Assembly: GCA_022563215.1 (NCBI GenBank) | Contig: JADFNT010000123.1 | Span: 1-5,703 of the forward strand | Length of the DNA stretch: 5,703 nucleotides | Source of the DNA: Pseudomonadota bacterium | GTDB taxonomy: Bacteria > Pseudomonadota > Alphaproteobacteria > Rhodospirillales > Casp-alpha2 | Direction: 5' to 3' | Part shown: piece after piece, positions 1-4,917 of the stretch | Layout of the letters: each line of letters starts with the position of its first letter | How positions within the stretch are numbered: position 1 is the stretch's first letter | The notes under the pieces: generated by a model | Databases searched by the model: none | Seen by the model: only the letters and a program-made list of their open reading frames with translations | What the model was told of the DNA's origin: nothing | Program-made: the position numbers and the translations under genes

Positions 1-192
1 GGGGATGATGTCGTTGGGGTCGTAGGATTGTTGAATTGGGACATTCCAATTTCCTCCTCCATTTTCATTACCTCCACCTTGATTTCCACCTTCGTTACCT
101 CCACCACATTGTTGAGAATAGCCCGGAATAGAAAAAAACAAAATTAAAATATAAACAGGGGTGTGAATATGGAATTTCCAAGAAATAAATAT
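1..192 (-). CDS. Partial exported Gly/Asn-rich protein with YDPNDII motif (N-terminal part, runs off left edge)
   Basis: The minus strand is open from the left edge up to a TAA at 193-195. The reading starts with a hydrophobic stretch (VYILILFFSIPGYSQQ) that looks like a signal peptide ending near GYS-QQ. A low-complexity run built from GGGN, GGN and GGGNEN units follows, then NVPIQQSYDPNDIIP at the edge. From memory, the '(S/Y)xDPNDI(I/V)' motif recurs in large secreted or surface proteins, mainly of Bacteroidota, so I infer an exported adhesin-like protein. No in-frame ATG or GTG precedes the signal. The only standard start is TTG at 139-141, which would leave a very short signal; ATT codons at 166-168 or 184-186 would give a longer one. 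The 192 boundary is therefore the limit of the open frame, not a proven start. A sequencing error near the start is possible. The C-terminus is outside the window. Confidence 0.45.
   Translation of the reverse strand, partial: MFISWKFHIHTPVYILILFFSIPGYSQQCGGGNEGGNQGGGNENGGGNWNVPIQQSYDPNDIIP
68..105. repeat. Short direct repeats encoding a GGGN-type low-complexity run
   Basis: TTACCTCCACC occurs at 68-78 and again at 95-105, a spacing of 27 nt or nine codons, with related TTTCCACC and TTTCCTCC copies at 83-90 and 50-57. On the minus strand these encode the Gly-Gly-Gly-Asn units after the signal peptide. The period is a whole number of codons, as expected for a repeat kept inside a reading frame, which gives modest support to the minus-strand frame being coding. 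Confidence 0.6.
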
Positions 193-363
193 TTAGGTTT
201 AAGAATTAATTCTGAAGTAAAAACACCCCTTGTTCTTTTTCTGGCGCTTTCTGCAAATCAACCAATTGAACCCCCGTATTATTATCCGGCGACGGTGCTT
301 ATTGGAATTGATGAACCTGAGCAAAAATTAATATTTTCTAGTTATTGGCTTGGAAATAATTAA
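163..363 (+). CDS. Doubtful small ORF, no recognised family
   Basis: This is a 66-codon frame from GTG 163 (or ATG 169, 64 codons) to TAA 361-363. The product is not recognised: it has a hydrophobic patch (TPLVLFLALSA) and ends with SSYWLGNN. An AGGGG at 157-161 lies 7 nt before ATG 169, so that start is the better one. Against it: the ORF runs divergently over the 5' end of the minus-strand signal-peptide frame (163-192) and occupies the place where that gene's promoter should be; it is short and has no recognisable domain. It may be a chance ORF in AT-rich DNA. Confidence 0.2.
   Translation: MNMEFPRNKYLGLRINSEVKTPLVLFLALSANQPIEPPYYYPATVLIGIDEPEQKLIFSSYWLGNN
202..213. promoter_or_regulatory. 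12-bp perfect palindrome AGAATTAATTCT
   Basis: The palindrome lies about 10 nt upstream of the end of the minus-strand open frame, where an operator or promoter element for that gene could sit. Perfect AT palindromes of this size occur by chance in AT-rich DNA, and it also lies inside the doubtful plus-strand ORF. It is recorded as a possible operator half only. Confidence 0.15.
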
Positions 364-488
364 CAGTTTTATTCTGTTTATGAGATATATATTACATTAA
401 ACTTGACGTAGTATAAAAAACCCTCCATCCTTTGCCTCACACCCCGCCAGCAGTGCGTTTTTTCCGGTCGGGTGCCGAGGGCAATCAA

Positions 489-842
489 ATGACGTTGCAA
501 ATTTTTACCGGCAACAGGGTCGCCGACGGGATCGTCGTATACTTGGATGATGCCGGCGGCTGGACCGAGACCGTTTCTCAGAGCCGTTTGGTCGCGACCT
601 CCGAGGACCAGGCAGCGGCCACCGAAATGGCGGACAAGGCGTCGGACGACGCCGTCGTCGCGGACCCCTACCTGATCGACGTCACCGAGGATGGGGGCGA
701 GATCAGACCGGTGCGCTACCGCGAGCGCATCCGCGCCTACGGCCCGCCGGTGCATCCGGATTTCGTCAAGACCACACCATCGGACGCGGACCATTTCACG
801 CCGGGCGGCGGGGCATCGCGCCCGTCCGGCGACGGCGCCTGA
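489..842 (+). CDS. DUF2849 domain protein of the sulfite-assimilation operon
   Basis: This is a 117-residue soluble protein with no signal peptide or membrane segment. The ATG at 489 has a GAGGG at 477-481, seven nt upstream. Starting there places the family's first conserved block at the N-terminus (FTGNRVADGIVVYLDDAGGW, residues 6-25), so the frame's upstream extension is not used. The second block is PYLIDV (60-65), followed by GGEIRPVRYRERIRAYGP (69-86). These match the DUF2849 small proteins found in Alphaproteobacteria next to cysI, often between cysG and cysI. About 30 residues after YGP are Gly/Ser/Pro-rich and look like a disordered tail. The gene ends 16 nt before cysI, so the two are very likely co-transcribed. 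Its biochemical role is not established; a part in sulfite reductase assembly or siroheme delivery is a guess from gene position. The gene expected upstream is missing because the sequence changes character about 50 nt before the start. Confidence 0.85.
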   Translation: MTLQIFTGNRVADGIVVYLDDAGGWTETVSQSRLVATSEDQAAATEMADKASDDAVVADPYLIDVTEDGGEIRPVRYRERIRAYGPPVHPDFVKTTPSDADHFTPGGGASRPSGDGA

Positions 843-858
843 GGGAGGATCGGAGACC

Positions 859-2529
859 ATGTACCGCTATGACCCATTGGATCAGCGGCTGGTCGGCGAA
901 CGGGTCGAGCAGTTCCGCGATCAGGTCGCCCGGCGGATGGCCGGCGAGATCACCGAGGACGAGTTCAAGCCCTTGCGGCTGATGAACGGGCTCTACATCC
1001 AGCTCCACGCCTACATGCTCCGGATCGCCATTCCCTACGGCATGCTGTCGTCGACCCAGCTTCGCAAGCTCGCCCACATCGCGCGCACGTATGACCGCGG
1101 CTACGGTCATTTCACCACCCGCCAGTGCATCCAGTTCAACTGGCTGAAGCTGGAGGATACGCCGGATATCCTGGCCGAGCTGGCCGAGGTCCAGATGCAC
1201 GCCATCCAGACCAGCGGCAACTCGTTCCGCAACATCACCGCCGACCAATACGCCGGCGTCGCCGCCGACGAGATCGAGGATTCGCGAATCTGGGCCGAGA
1301 TCATCCGCCAGTGGTCGGTCCTGCATCCGGAATTTTCGTTCCTGCCGCGCAAGTTCAAGATCGCCGTTACCGGCTCGCCCAATGACCGCACGGCGGCCAA
1401 GTTCCACGACATCGGCGTCATCCTGAAGAAGAACGATGCCGGCGAGACCGGTTTCGAGATCATCATCGGCGGCGGCCAGGGGCGGACGCCGATGATCGCC
1501 CAGACCGTCCGCGAGTTCCTGCCCCGGCACGATCTCTTGAGCTACCTGGAAGCGATCATGCGCATCTACAACCTGATGGGGCGGCGCGACAACATCTTCA
1601 AGGCCAAGCTCAAGATCCTGGTCTACGCGCTCGGCATCGACGAGATGCAGAAGCTGGTCGAGGAGGAGTGGCGCCAGATCAAGGACGGCCCCCTGAAGCT
1701 GCCCCAGGCCGAGATCGACCGGGTCGCGGCCCACTTCGCGCCGCCGCCCCACGAGATGGCGGAATCCGACGCCCGGGCGTTCGACGTCGCCAAGTTCGAG
1801 AGCCCGGCCTTCGCCCGCTGGGCCCGCACCAACGTCGCCCTCCACAAGCAGCCGGGATACGCCATCGTGAATTTGTCCTTGAAGCCTCTGGACGTCCCCC
1901 CCGGCGACGCGACCGCCGAGCAGATGGATGCCGTCGCCGACTTGGCTGACCAGTACAGCTTCGGCGAGATCCGGGTCACCCACGAACAGAACCTGGTGTT
2001 CGCCCATGTCAAGGAGGCCGACCTCTACCGGCTTTGGCGGGCGCTTGACGAAATCGGTTTCGCGACCCCGAACCTGAGCCTCATCGGCGACATGATCTGC
2101 TGCCCGGGGCTCGATTACTGCGGCCTCGCCAACGCCCGCTCGATCCCCGTGGCGCAGCGTATCGGCAAGCGCTTCGCCGATCTCGACCGGCAACTGGACA
2201 TCGGCGAGCTGAGGCTCAAGATTTCGGGCTGCATCAACGCCTGCGGCCACCACCACGTCGGCCACATCGGCATCCTCGGCGTCGAACGCAAGGGCGAGGA
2301 GTACTACCAGATTACCCTCGGCGGCAACCCGGCCATGGACGCCACCATCGGCGACGTCGTCGGGCCGGCGTTCTCGTCCGACGACGTTGTCGACGCGGTG
2401 GAGGCGGTTGTCACCACCTATGTGACGCTGCGCGCCGACGGTGAGCGCTTCCTCGACACCTACCGCCGCCTCGGCGCCGAGCCGTTCAAGGAGCGGCTTT
2501 ATCCGGAGAAGACCGATGCCGCTGCTTAA
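859..2529 (+). CDS. cysI: Assimilatory sulfite reductase hemoprotein (siroheme/4Fe-4S), CysI-type
   Basis: A 556-residue cytoplasmic enzyme of the nitrite/sulfite reductase family that reduces sulfite to sulfide with six electrons for cysteine synthesis. The 4Fe-4S/siroheme ligands are visible: C415-x5-C421 (CCPGLDYCGLA) and C458-x3-C462 (SGCINACGHHH). Probable siroheme or substrate-binding basic residues are R88 (TTRQC), R124 (SFRN) and K165/K167 (PRKFKIA). The order is ferredoxin-like half-domain, siroheme domain, second ferredoxin-like half-domain near PGYAIVNLSL, and C-terminal cluster domain. Length is normal for the family. ATG 859 has GGAGG at 844-848; the open frame extends further upstream, but that part overlaps the DUF2849 gene and is not CysI-like. 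No flavoprotein (CysJ) or ferredoxin domain is fused or adjacent, so the electron donor is encoded elsewhere. Nitrite as substrate cannot be excluded from sequence alone, but flanking DUF2849 and DUF934 genes point to sulfite. The 3' end overlaps the next gene by 14 nt, implying translational coupling. Confidence 0.93.
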   Translation: MYRYDPLDQRLVGERVEQFRDQVARRMAGEITEDEFKPLRLMNGLYIQLHAYMLRIAIPYGMLSSTQLRKLAHIARTYDRGYGHFTTRQCIQFNWLKLEDTPDILAELAEVQMHAIQTSGNSFRNITADQYAGVAADEIEDSRIWAEIIRQWSVLHPEFSFLPRKFKIAVTGSPNDRTAAKFHDIGVILKKNDAGETGFEIIIGGGQGRTPMIAQTVREFLPRHDLLSYLEAIMRIYNLMGRRDNIFKAKLKILVYALGIDEMQKLVEEEWRQIKDGPLKLPQAEIDRVAAHFAPPPHEMAESDARAFDVAKFESPAFARWARTNVALHKQPGYAIVNLSLKPLDVPPGDATAEQMDAVADLADQYSFGEIRVTHEQNLVFAHVKEADLYRLWRALDEIGFATPNLSLIGDMICCPGLDYCGLANARSIPVAQRIGKRFADLDRQLDIGELRLKISGCINACGHHHVGHIGILGVERKGEEYYQITLGGNPAMDATIGDVVGPAFSSDDVVDAVEAVVTTYVTLRADGERFLDTYRRLGAEPFKERLYPEKTDAAA

Positions 2530-3019
2530 AAACGGCAAGCTGGCCAACGACCCCTGGACCCACGTCGCCGACGAGGTGGCGATCCCGGCCTCCGGGCCGG
2601 TGATCGTCGGCCTCAAGCGTTGGCGCGAAGAACGGGACGCGCTCATCAAGCGCAAAGACCCGGTCGGCGTGCGGCTGCAAAGCGACCATACGGCGGGCGA
2701 CATTGCCGACGATTTGGAGCATCTGGGCGTCGTCGCGCTGGCGTTCCCGGTGTTCAAGGACGGCCGCGCCTATACCAACGCCCGGCGCCTAAGGGAACGC
2801 TTTGGTTACCGGGGCGAGGTCCGGGCCATCGGCAACGTGCTCCGCGACCAGTACCTGTTCATGCAGCGCTGCGGTTTCGATGCGCTTGAAGTCAAGGAAG
2901 GCGAGACGGAACAGGACTTCCAACGAGCCACCGGCGCCATCACCGTCTTCTATCAGCCGGCTGCAGATAATCGTCAAACGGTGATGCGGAAAAGGCACCG
3001 CGAGGCGGCCGGCGGATAA
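2516..3019 (+). CDS. DUF934 protein, accessory to sulfite reductase
   Basis: This is a 167-residue cytoplasmic protein of the DUF934 family, some members of which are labelled putative oxidoreductase in databases. Family blocks are clear: GVRLQSDHTAGDIADDL (51-67), FPVFKDGRAY (77-86), ARRLRERFGYRGEVRA (89-104), VLRDQ (108-112) and RCGFDA (118-123). Length is about normal, with a basic C-terminal tail (MRKRHREAAGG). ATG 2516 lies inside the end of cysI (14-nt overlap) and is preceded by GGAG at 2505-2508, seven nt away; the upstream part of the frame is antifamily sequence inside cysI. In Proteobacteria this gene directly follows cysI and often precedes cysH (PAPS/APS reductase). Here no cysH follows. 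Its molecular activity is not established; the constant linkage suggests a helper role in electron transfer to, or maturation of, CysI. Confidence 0.88.
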   Translation: MPLLKNGKLANDPWTHVADEVAIPASGPVIVGLKRWREERDALIKRKDPVGVRLQSDHTAGDIADDLEHLGVVALAFPVFKDGRAYTNARRLRERFGYRGEVRAIGNVLRDQYLFMQRCGFDALEVKEGETEQDFQRATGAITVFYQPAADNRQTVMRKRHREAAGG

Positions 3020-3065
3020 GGCCACGACCGCTCGTCTCTCCCGACTTCGACCCCCTGGGCTCGTA

Positions 3066-3094
3066 TTGCCTCGGCCGGAAGGCTCCAGTACGAT
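3066..3094 (+). promoter_or_regulatory. Candidate sigma70-type promoter for suyAB-comC
   Basis: TTGCCT (3066-3071) and TACGAT (3089-3094) are separated by exactly 17 nt. Each hexamer matches the consensus at 4 of 6 positions. Predicted transcription start is about 3101, giving a leader of about 40 nt before the suyA GTG. It is placed in the only sizeable spacer of the region. GC-rich alphaproteobacterial promoters are hard to call by eye, so this is a suggestion. Confidence 0.4.
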
Positions 3095-3138
3095 CCTCCC
3101 AGGAATTCCAAGAACAAACGCCAAAATCAGGGAGGATC
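3092..3138 (+). promoter_or_regulatory. 9-bp inverted repeat that includes the suyA ribosome binding site
   Basis: GATCCTCCC (3092-3100) is the exact reverse complement of GGGAGGATC (3130-3138), with 29 nt between. The right arm contains the suyA Shine-Dalgarno sequence GGAGG (3131-3135), 5 nt before the GTG start. If both arms are transcribed, the hairpin would hide the ribosome binding site. If transcription starts near 3101, the left arm lies in the promoter -10 region and the pair would act as a DNA operator. The sequence cannot decide between these. Confidence 0.45.
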
Positions 3139-3140
3139 CG

Positions 3141-3428
3141 GTGGCCGCACCTCATTATATTGTCCATGACAAGACCGATTCCGTCGGCGTCATCGTCGTC
3201 GAGGGAGTCAAGAAGGGCCAGATGCTGACCGGTTGGGTCATGCAGGGTAACAAGACCGTCAGGATGAAGTGCCTGAACGCCATCCCCATCGGCCACAAAA
3301 TCGCCCTCCGGCCGATGAAGAAGGACGACACCGTCCTCAAGTACGGACACGACATCGGCAAGGCCGTCGCCGCCATCAAGAAGGGCGGTCACGTCCATAC
3401 CCAGAACCTGAAGACAAAAAGGTGGTAG
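3141..3428 (+). CDS. suyA: (2R)-sulfolactate sulfo-lyase, small (alpha) subunit SuyA
   Basis: This is a 95-residue SAF-domain protein, the small subunit of the enzyme that splits (R)-3-sulfolactate into pyruvate and sulfite in the cytoplasm. It belongs to the UxaA/altronate dehydratase superfamily, in which the N-terminal SAF domain is either fused or separate; here it is separate, as in SuyA. Visible blocks are [19 protein letters not shown] (9-27), IPIGHKIAL (48-56), [11 protein letters not shown] (65-75) and [14 protein letters not shown] (82-95); the ending in NLKTKRW is what I recall for SuyA. Start is GTG 3141, chosen because GGGAGG ends 5 nt upstream and because it gives the usual SuyA length; the frame is open further upstream, but without family similarity. 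suyB begins 2 nt after its stop, so the two subunits are translationally coupled. Altronate or galactarate dehydratase is the main alternative and is made unlikely by the SuyB partner and comC next door. Confidence 0.88.
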   Translation: MAAPHYIVHDKTDSVGVIVVEGVKKGQMLTGWVMQGNKTVRMKCLNAIPIGHKIALRPMKKDDTVLKYGHDIGKAVAAIKKGGHVHTQNLKTKRW

Positions 3429-3433
3429 CCATG
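3420..3433 (+). promoter_or_regulatory. Ribosome binding site that fixes the long suyB start
   Basis: AGGTGG (3420-3425) lies 5 nt before ATG 3431 and overlaps the end of suyA. This favours translation of suyB from 3431, including the basic extension. The alternative start ATG 3725, where the enzyme core begins, has only a G run about 15 nt upstream (near 3704-3709), which is too far for a good site. Confidence 0.65.
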
Positions 3434-3724
3434 GCCAGGAAAGCGAAAAAAACCACGGGCAAGCGCAAGGCGGCGAAGCAAAACAAGCGCACCAAGGCGC
3501 CGCGGCGGCTAAGCGCCAAATCCGACCGACTGACAAAGACCGGCCGCCGCACCGGCGCCAAGCCGGCCAAGCGCGCCGCCGCCAAGACCGACAAGCGGAT
3601 CAAGGCCACCCGGCGCGCCAAAGCCAAGCCCACCCGGCGGGTTCGGCCCGACGGGCGCGCCCAGGCGAAGCGCGCCCCGGCAAAACGCGCCCCGGGGCGT
3701 TCCGGGGGCAAGAAACCGACGTTC
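3431..3724 (+). other. Lys/Arg/Ala-rich low-complexity domain of SuyB (residues 1-98)
   Basis: Forty of 98 residues are Lys or Arg. Typical elements are [20 protein letters not shown] and [10 protein letters not shown]. The composition resembles the C-terminal tails of eukaryotic histone H1 and of bacterial proteins such as AlgP, PhaF and mycobacterial HupB, which bind nucleic acid or other polyanions. It has no hydrophobic core and is not a signal or twin-arginine leader. The frame stays open and in register with the enzyme core, so it is a true fusion in this sequence. Confidence 0.85.
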
Positions 3725-4876
3725 ATGGGCTGGCGGCGCAAGAACGGCCGCGTCGGAATCCGCAACCACGTCATCATCCTGCCGTTGGACGACCTGTCCA
3801 ATGCGGCCTCTGAATCGGTCGCCAACAACATCAAGGGCACCATGGCGATCCCCCATTCCTACGGGCGGCTGCAATTCGGCGAGGACCTGGAGCTTCACTT
3901 CCGCACCCTTATCGGCACCGGTTCCAACCCCAACGTCGCCGCCGTCGTCGTCATCGGCATCGAACCGGAATGGACCGGCCGCGTCGTTCGTGGCATCGCC
4001 AAGACCGGCAAGCCGGTCATCGGCTTCGCCATCGAGAAACACGGCGATATCAAGACCATCGCCAACGCCAGCCGCAAGGCCAAGGAATACCTGCAATGGG
4101 CCTCCGAGCGGGAGCGCCAGAAATGCCAGGTCAAGGACCTGTGGGTTTCGGTCAAATGCGGCGAGTCCGACACCACGTCGGGGCTGGCGTCGAACCCGAC
4201 GGTCGGCAACTTCATCGACAAATTCGACGCCTGGGGCGCGACCACGTGTTTCGGCGAAACGTCGGAGATCACCGGCGCCGAGCTCATCTGTGCCGAGCGC
4301 GGCAAGACCAAGAAGATCGGCCAGAAGTTCCTCGACACCTGGCAGGCCTACATGGACGAGGTCATCGAGCCCTACAAGACCGACGACCTGTCCGATTCGC
4401 AGCCGACCAAGGGCAACATCGAAGGCGGGCTGACGACGATCGAGGAAAAGGCCTTCGGCAACCTCGAGAAGATCGGCAAGAAGACCCGCTACATCGACGT
4501 TCTCGGCCCCGCCGAGACGCCGAGGAAGGGCCCGGGGCTCTATTTCATGGACAGCTCATCGGCCGCCGCCGAATGCGTGACCCTTCAGGCCGCCGCCGGT
4601 TTCGTCGTCCACCTGTTCCCGACCGGCCAGGGCAACATCATCGGCAACCCCATCGAGCCGGTAATCAAGCTTTCCGCCAACCCGCGCACCGTGCGCACCA
4701 TGGGCGAGCACGTGGATCTGGACGTTTCCGGCATCCTTAGGCGCGAGATGACCCTGAATAAGGCCGGGGAGGCGCTGATCGACATCACGATGCGCACCTG
4801 CAACGGGCGTTTGACGGCGGCGGAAACCCTCGGCCACCGGGAATTCGTGCTGACCAAGCTTTACCGTAGCGCCTGA
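3431..4876 (+). CDS. suyB: (2R)-sulfolactate sulfo-lyase, large (beta) subunit SuyB, with a histone-H1-like N-terminal extension
   Basis: This 481-residue protein is the catalytic large subunit of the enzyme that cleaves (R)-3-sulfolactate to pyruvate and sulfite. Residues 99-481 are a complete UxaA/GarD-type lyase core of about the usual SuyB length: [19 protein letters not shown] (100-118), [10 protein letters not shown] from K242 with C243, CFGETSE (C273-E279), [10 protein letters not shown] from F372, PTGQGN (397-402), and a C-terminal [20 protein letters not shown] block. The KCGxSD and ETSE motifs correspond to active-site and metal-site regions of the superfamily. Residues 1-98 are extraordinary: 21 Lys, 19 Arg, 19 Ala and only 3 acidic residues, Pro-rich towards the end, with repeats, predicted disordered and resembling bacterial H1-like tails. 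Other SuyB proteins, as far as I recall, start near GWRR. The start at 3431 is supported by AGGTGG 5 nt upstream and the 2-nt gap from suyA. Altronate dehydratase is a less likely identity. Confidence 0.88.
   Translation: MARKAKKTTGKRKAAKQNKRTKAPRRLSAKSDRLTKTGRRTGAKPAKRAAAKTDKRIKATRRAKAKPTRRVRPDGRAQAKRAPAKRAPGRSGGKKPTFMGWRRKNGRVGIRNHVIILPLDDLSNAASESVANNIKGTMAIPHSYGRLQFGEDLELHFRTLIGTGSNPNVAAVVVIGIEPEWTGRVVRGIAKTGKPVIGFAIEKHGDIKTIANASRKAKEYLQWASERERQKCQVKDLWVSVKCGESDTTSGLASNPTVGNFIDKFDAWGATTCFGETSEITGAELICAERGKTKKIGQKFLDTWQAYMDEVIEPYKTDDLSDSQPTKGNIEGGLTTIEEKAFGNLEKIGKKTRYIDVLGPAETPRKGPGLYFMDSSSAAAECVTLQAAAGFVVHLFPTGQGNIIGNPIEPVIKLSANPRTVRTMGEHVDLDVSGILRREMTLNKAGEALIDITMRTCNGRLTAAETLGHREFVLTKLYRSA
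3515..3646 (+). repeat. Two imperfect 22-codon tandem repeats in the basic tail
   Basis: Residues 29-50 (starting [20 protein letters not shown]) and 51-72 (starting [20 protein letters not shown]) align without gaps: AK-S/T-D, a Lys eight residues in, a shared RR pair, then AKP followed by two positions of K/R. A shorter relative lies at residues 15-28 ([14 protein letters not shown]). At DNA level the copies are diverged, so the protein pattern has been kept longer than the bases. A separate 15-nt repeat, CGCGCCCCGG at 3671-3680 and 3686-3695, encodes [10 protein letters not shown]. Confidence 0.6.
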
Positions 4877-4895
4877 CCGGGCCTGAGGCGCGCTA
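4867..4895 (+). promoter_or_regulatory. Stem-loop across the suyB stop codon, before comC
   Basis: TAGCGCCT (4867-4874) pairs with AGGC-GC-GCTA (4886-4895) as an 8-bp stem with a 2-nt bulge and an 11-nt loop; GCGCCT with AGGCGC is an uninterrupted 6-bp core. It is followed by AAAA, not a T run, so it is not an intrinsic terminator for plus-strand transcription. It could affect mRNA processing or stability between suyB and comC. Confidence 0.3.
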
Positions 4896-4900
4896 AAACC

Positions 4901-4910
4901 GGAGGGGAGG
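4901..4910 (+). promoter_or_regulatory. Strong ribosome binding site for comC
   Basis: GGAGGGGAGG holds two overlapping Shine-Dalgarno cores; the nearer one (4906-4910) ends 7 nt before ATG 4918. It fixes the start of the open-ended gene that follows and suggests efficient independent initiation after the 41-nt gap from suyB. Confidence 0.7.
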
Positions 4911-4917
4911 GCGATCA

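Larger units (their letters stand above)
1..425. other. AT-rich segment of different origin from the rest of the window
   Basis: This stretch is far richer in A and T than everything to its right: 121-180 has 19 G or C in 60 bases, while the sequence from about 440 on is strongly GC-rich with GC-ending codons. It contains homopolymer A/T runs and no alphaproteobacterial-looking gene. The minus strand holds the start of a Gly/Asn-rich exported protein of Bacteroidota type and the plus strand a doubtful 66-codon ORF; 364-425 holds no gene I can see. The change occurs between about 410 (A/T-rich, ending in a run of A at 415-420) and 440. No tRNA, integrase, target-site duplication or IS end is visible at the junction. 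A misassembled contig is the simplest reading; recent insertion cannot be excluded. Confidence 0.75.
3020..3140 (+). other. Intergenic spacer between the cys and suy operons
   Basis: These 121 nt are the longest non-coding gap in the GC-rich part and the only place where a new transcription unit is likely to start. The left half (3020-3060) has no hairpin followed by a T run, so I see no intrinsic terminator for the cys operon. The right half contains a candidate promoter, an EcoRI-type palindrome GGAATTCC at 3102-3109, and a 9-bp inverted repeat that ends in the suyA ribosome binding site. Confidence 0.7.

Noticed and set aside
155..233. Inverted repeat ACAGGGGTGT (155-164) / ACACCCCTTGT (223-233)
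   Set aside because: The match is imperfect, the arms are about 60 nt apart, and they fall inside the two overlapping frames of the AT-rich segment. I see no structural context that gives it meaning.
403..417. TTGACG plus TATAAA as a promoter for the DUF2849-cysI operon
   Set aside because: The hexamers are only a few nt apart, not 16-18, and lie in the AT-rich segment that is probably not native to this operon.
378..860. 160-codon minus-strand ORF opposite the DUF2849 gene
   Set aside because: It crosses the composition break and is antisense to a recognisable family protein; it is a shadow frame.
796..2757. Very long minus-strand ORF (653 codons) opposite cysI and parts of its neighbours
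   Set aside because: Its existence follows from the strong GC3 bias of the plus-strand genes, which removes stops from one antisense frame. It spans three real genes, and its translation is rich in Val, Asp, Gly and Leu without any domain.
3001..3060. Terminator after the DUF934 gene
   Set aside because: GGCC at 3007-3010 and 3020-3023 can pair only over 4 bp and no T run follows.
3509..4096. 195-codon minus-strand ORF opposite the suyB 5' region
   Set aside because: It is an antisense shadow, Gly/Asp/Ala-rich because it is complementary to the basic tail and core of SuyB. It has no ribosome binding site or family.
3725..4876. Short suyB starting at ATG 3725, without the basic extension
   Set aside because: The core does begin here, but the nearest G-rich stretch is about 15 nt upstream, whereas ATG 3431 has a well-placed site and couples directly to suyA. 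It could still be a secondary start.
3141..4876. Altronate or galactarate dehydratase (UxaA/GarD) as the identity of the suyAB pair
   Set aside because: It is the same superfamily, but the split small subunit ending in NLKTKRW, the SuyB-type core blocks and the comC gene next door fit sulfolactate sulfo-lyase better.
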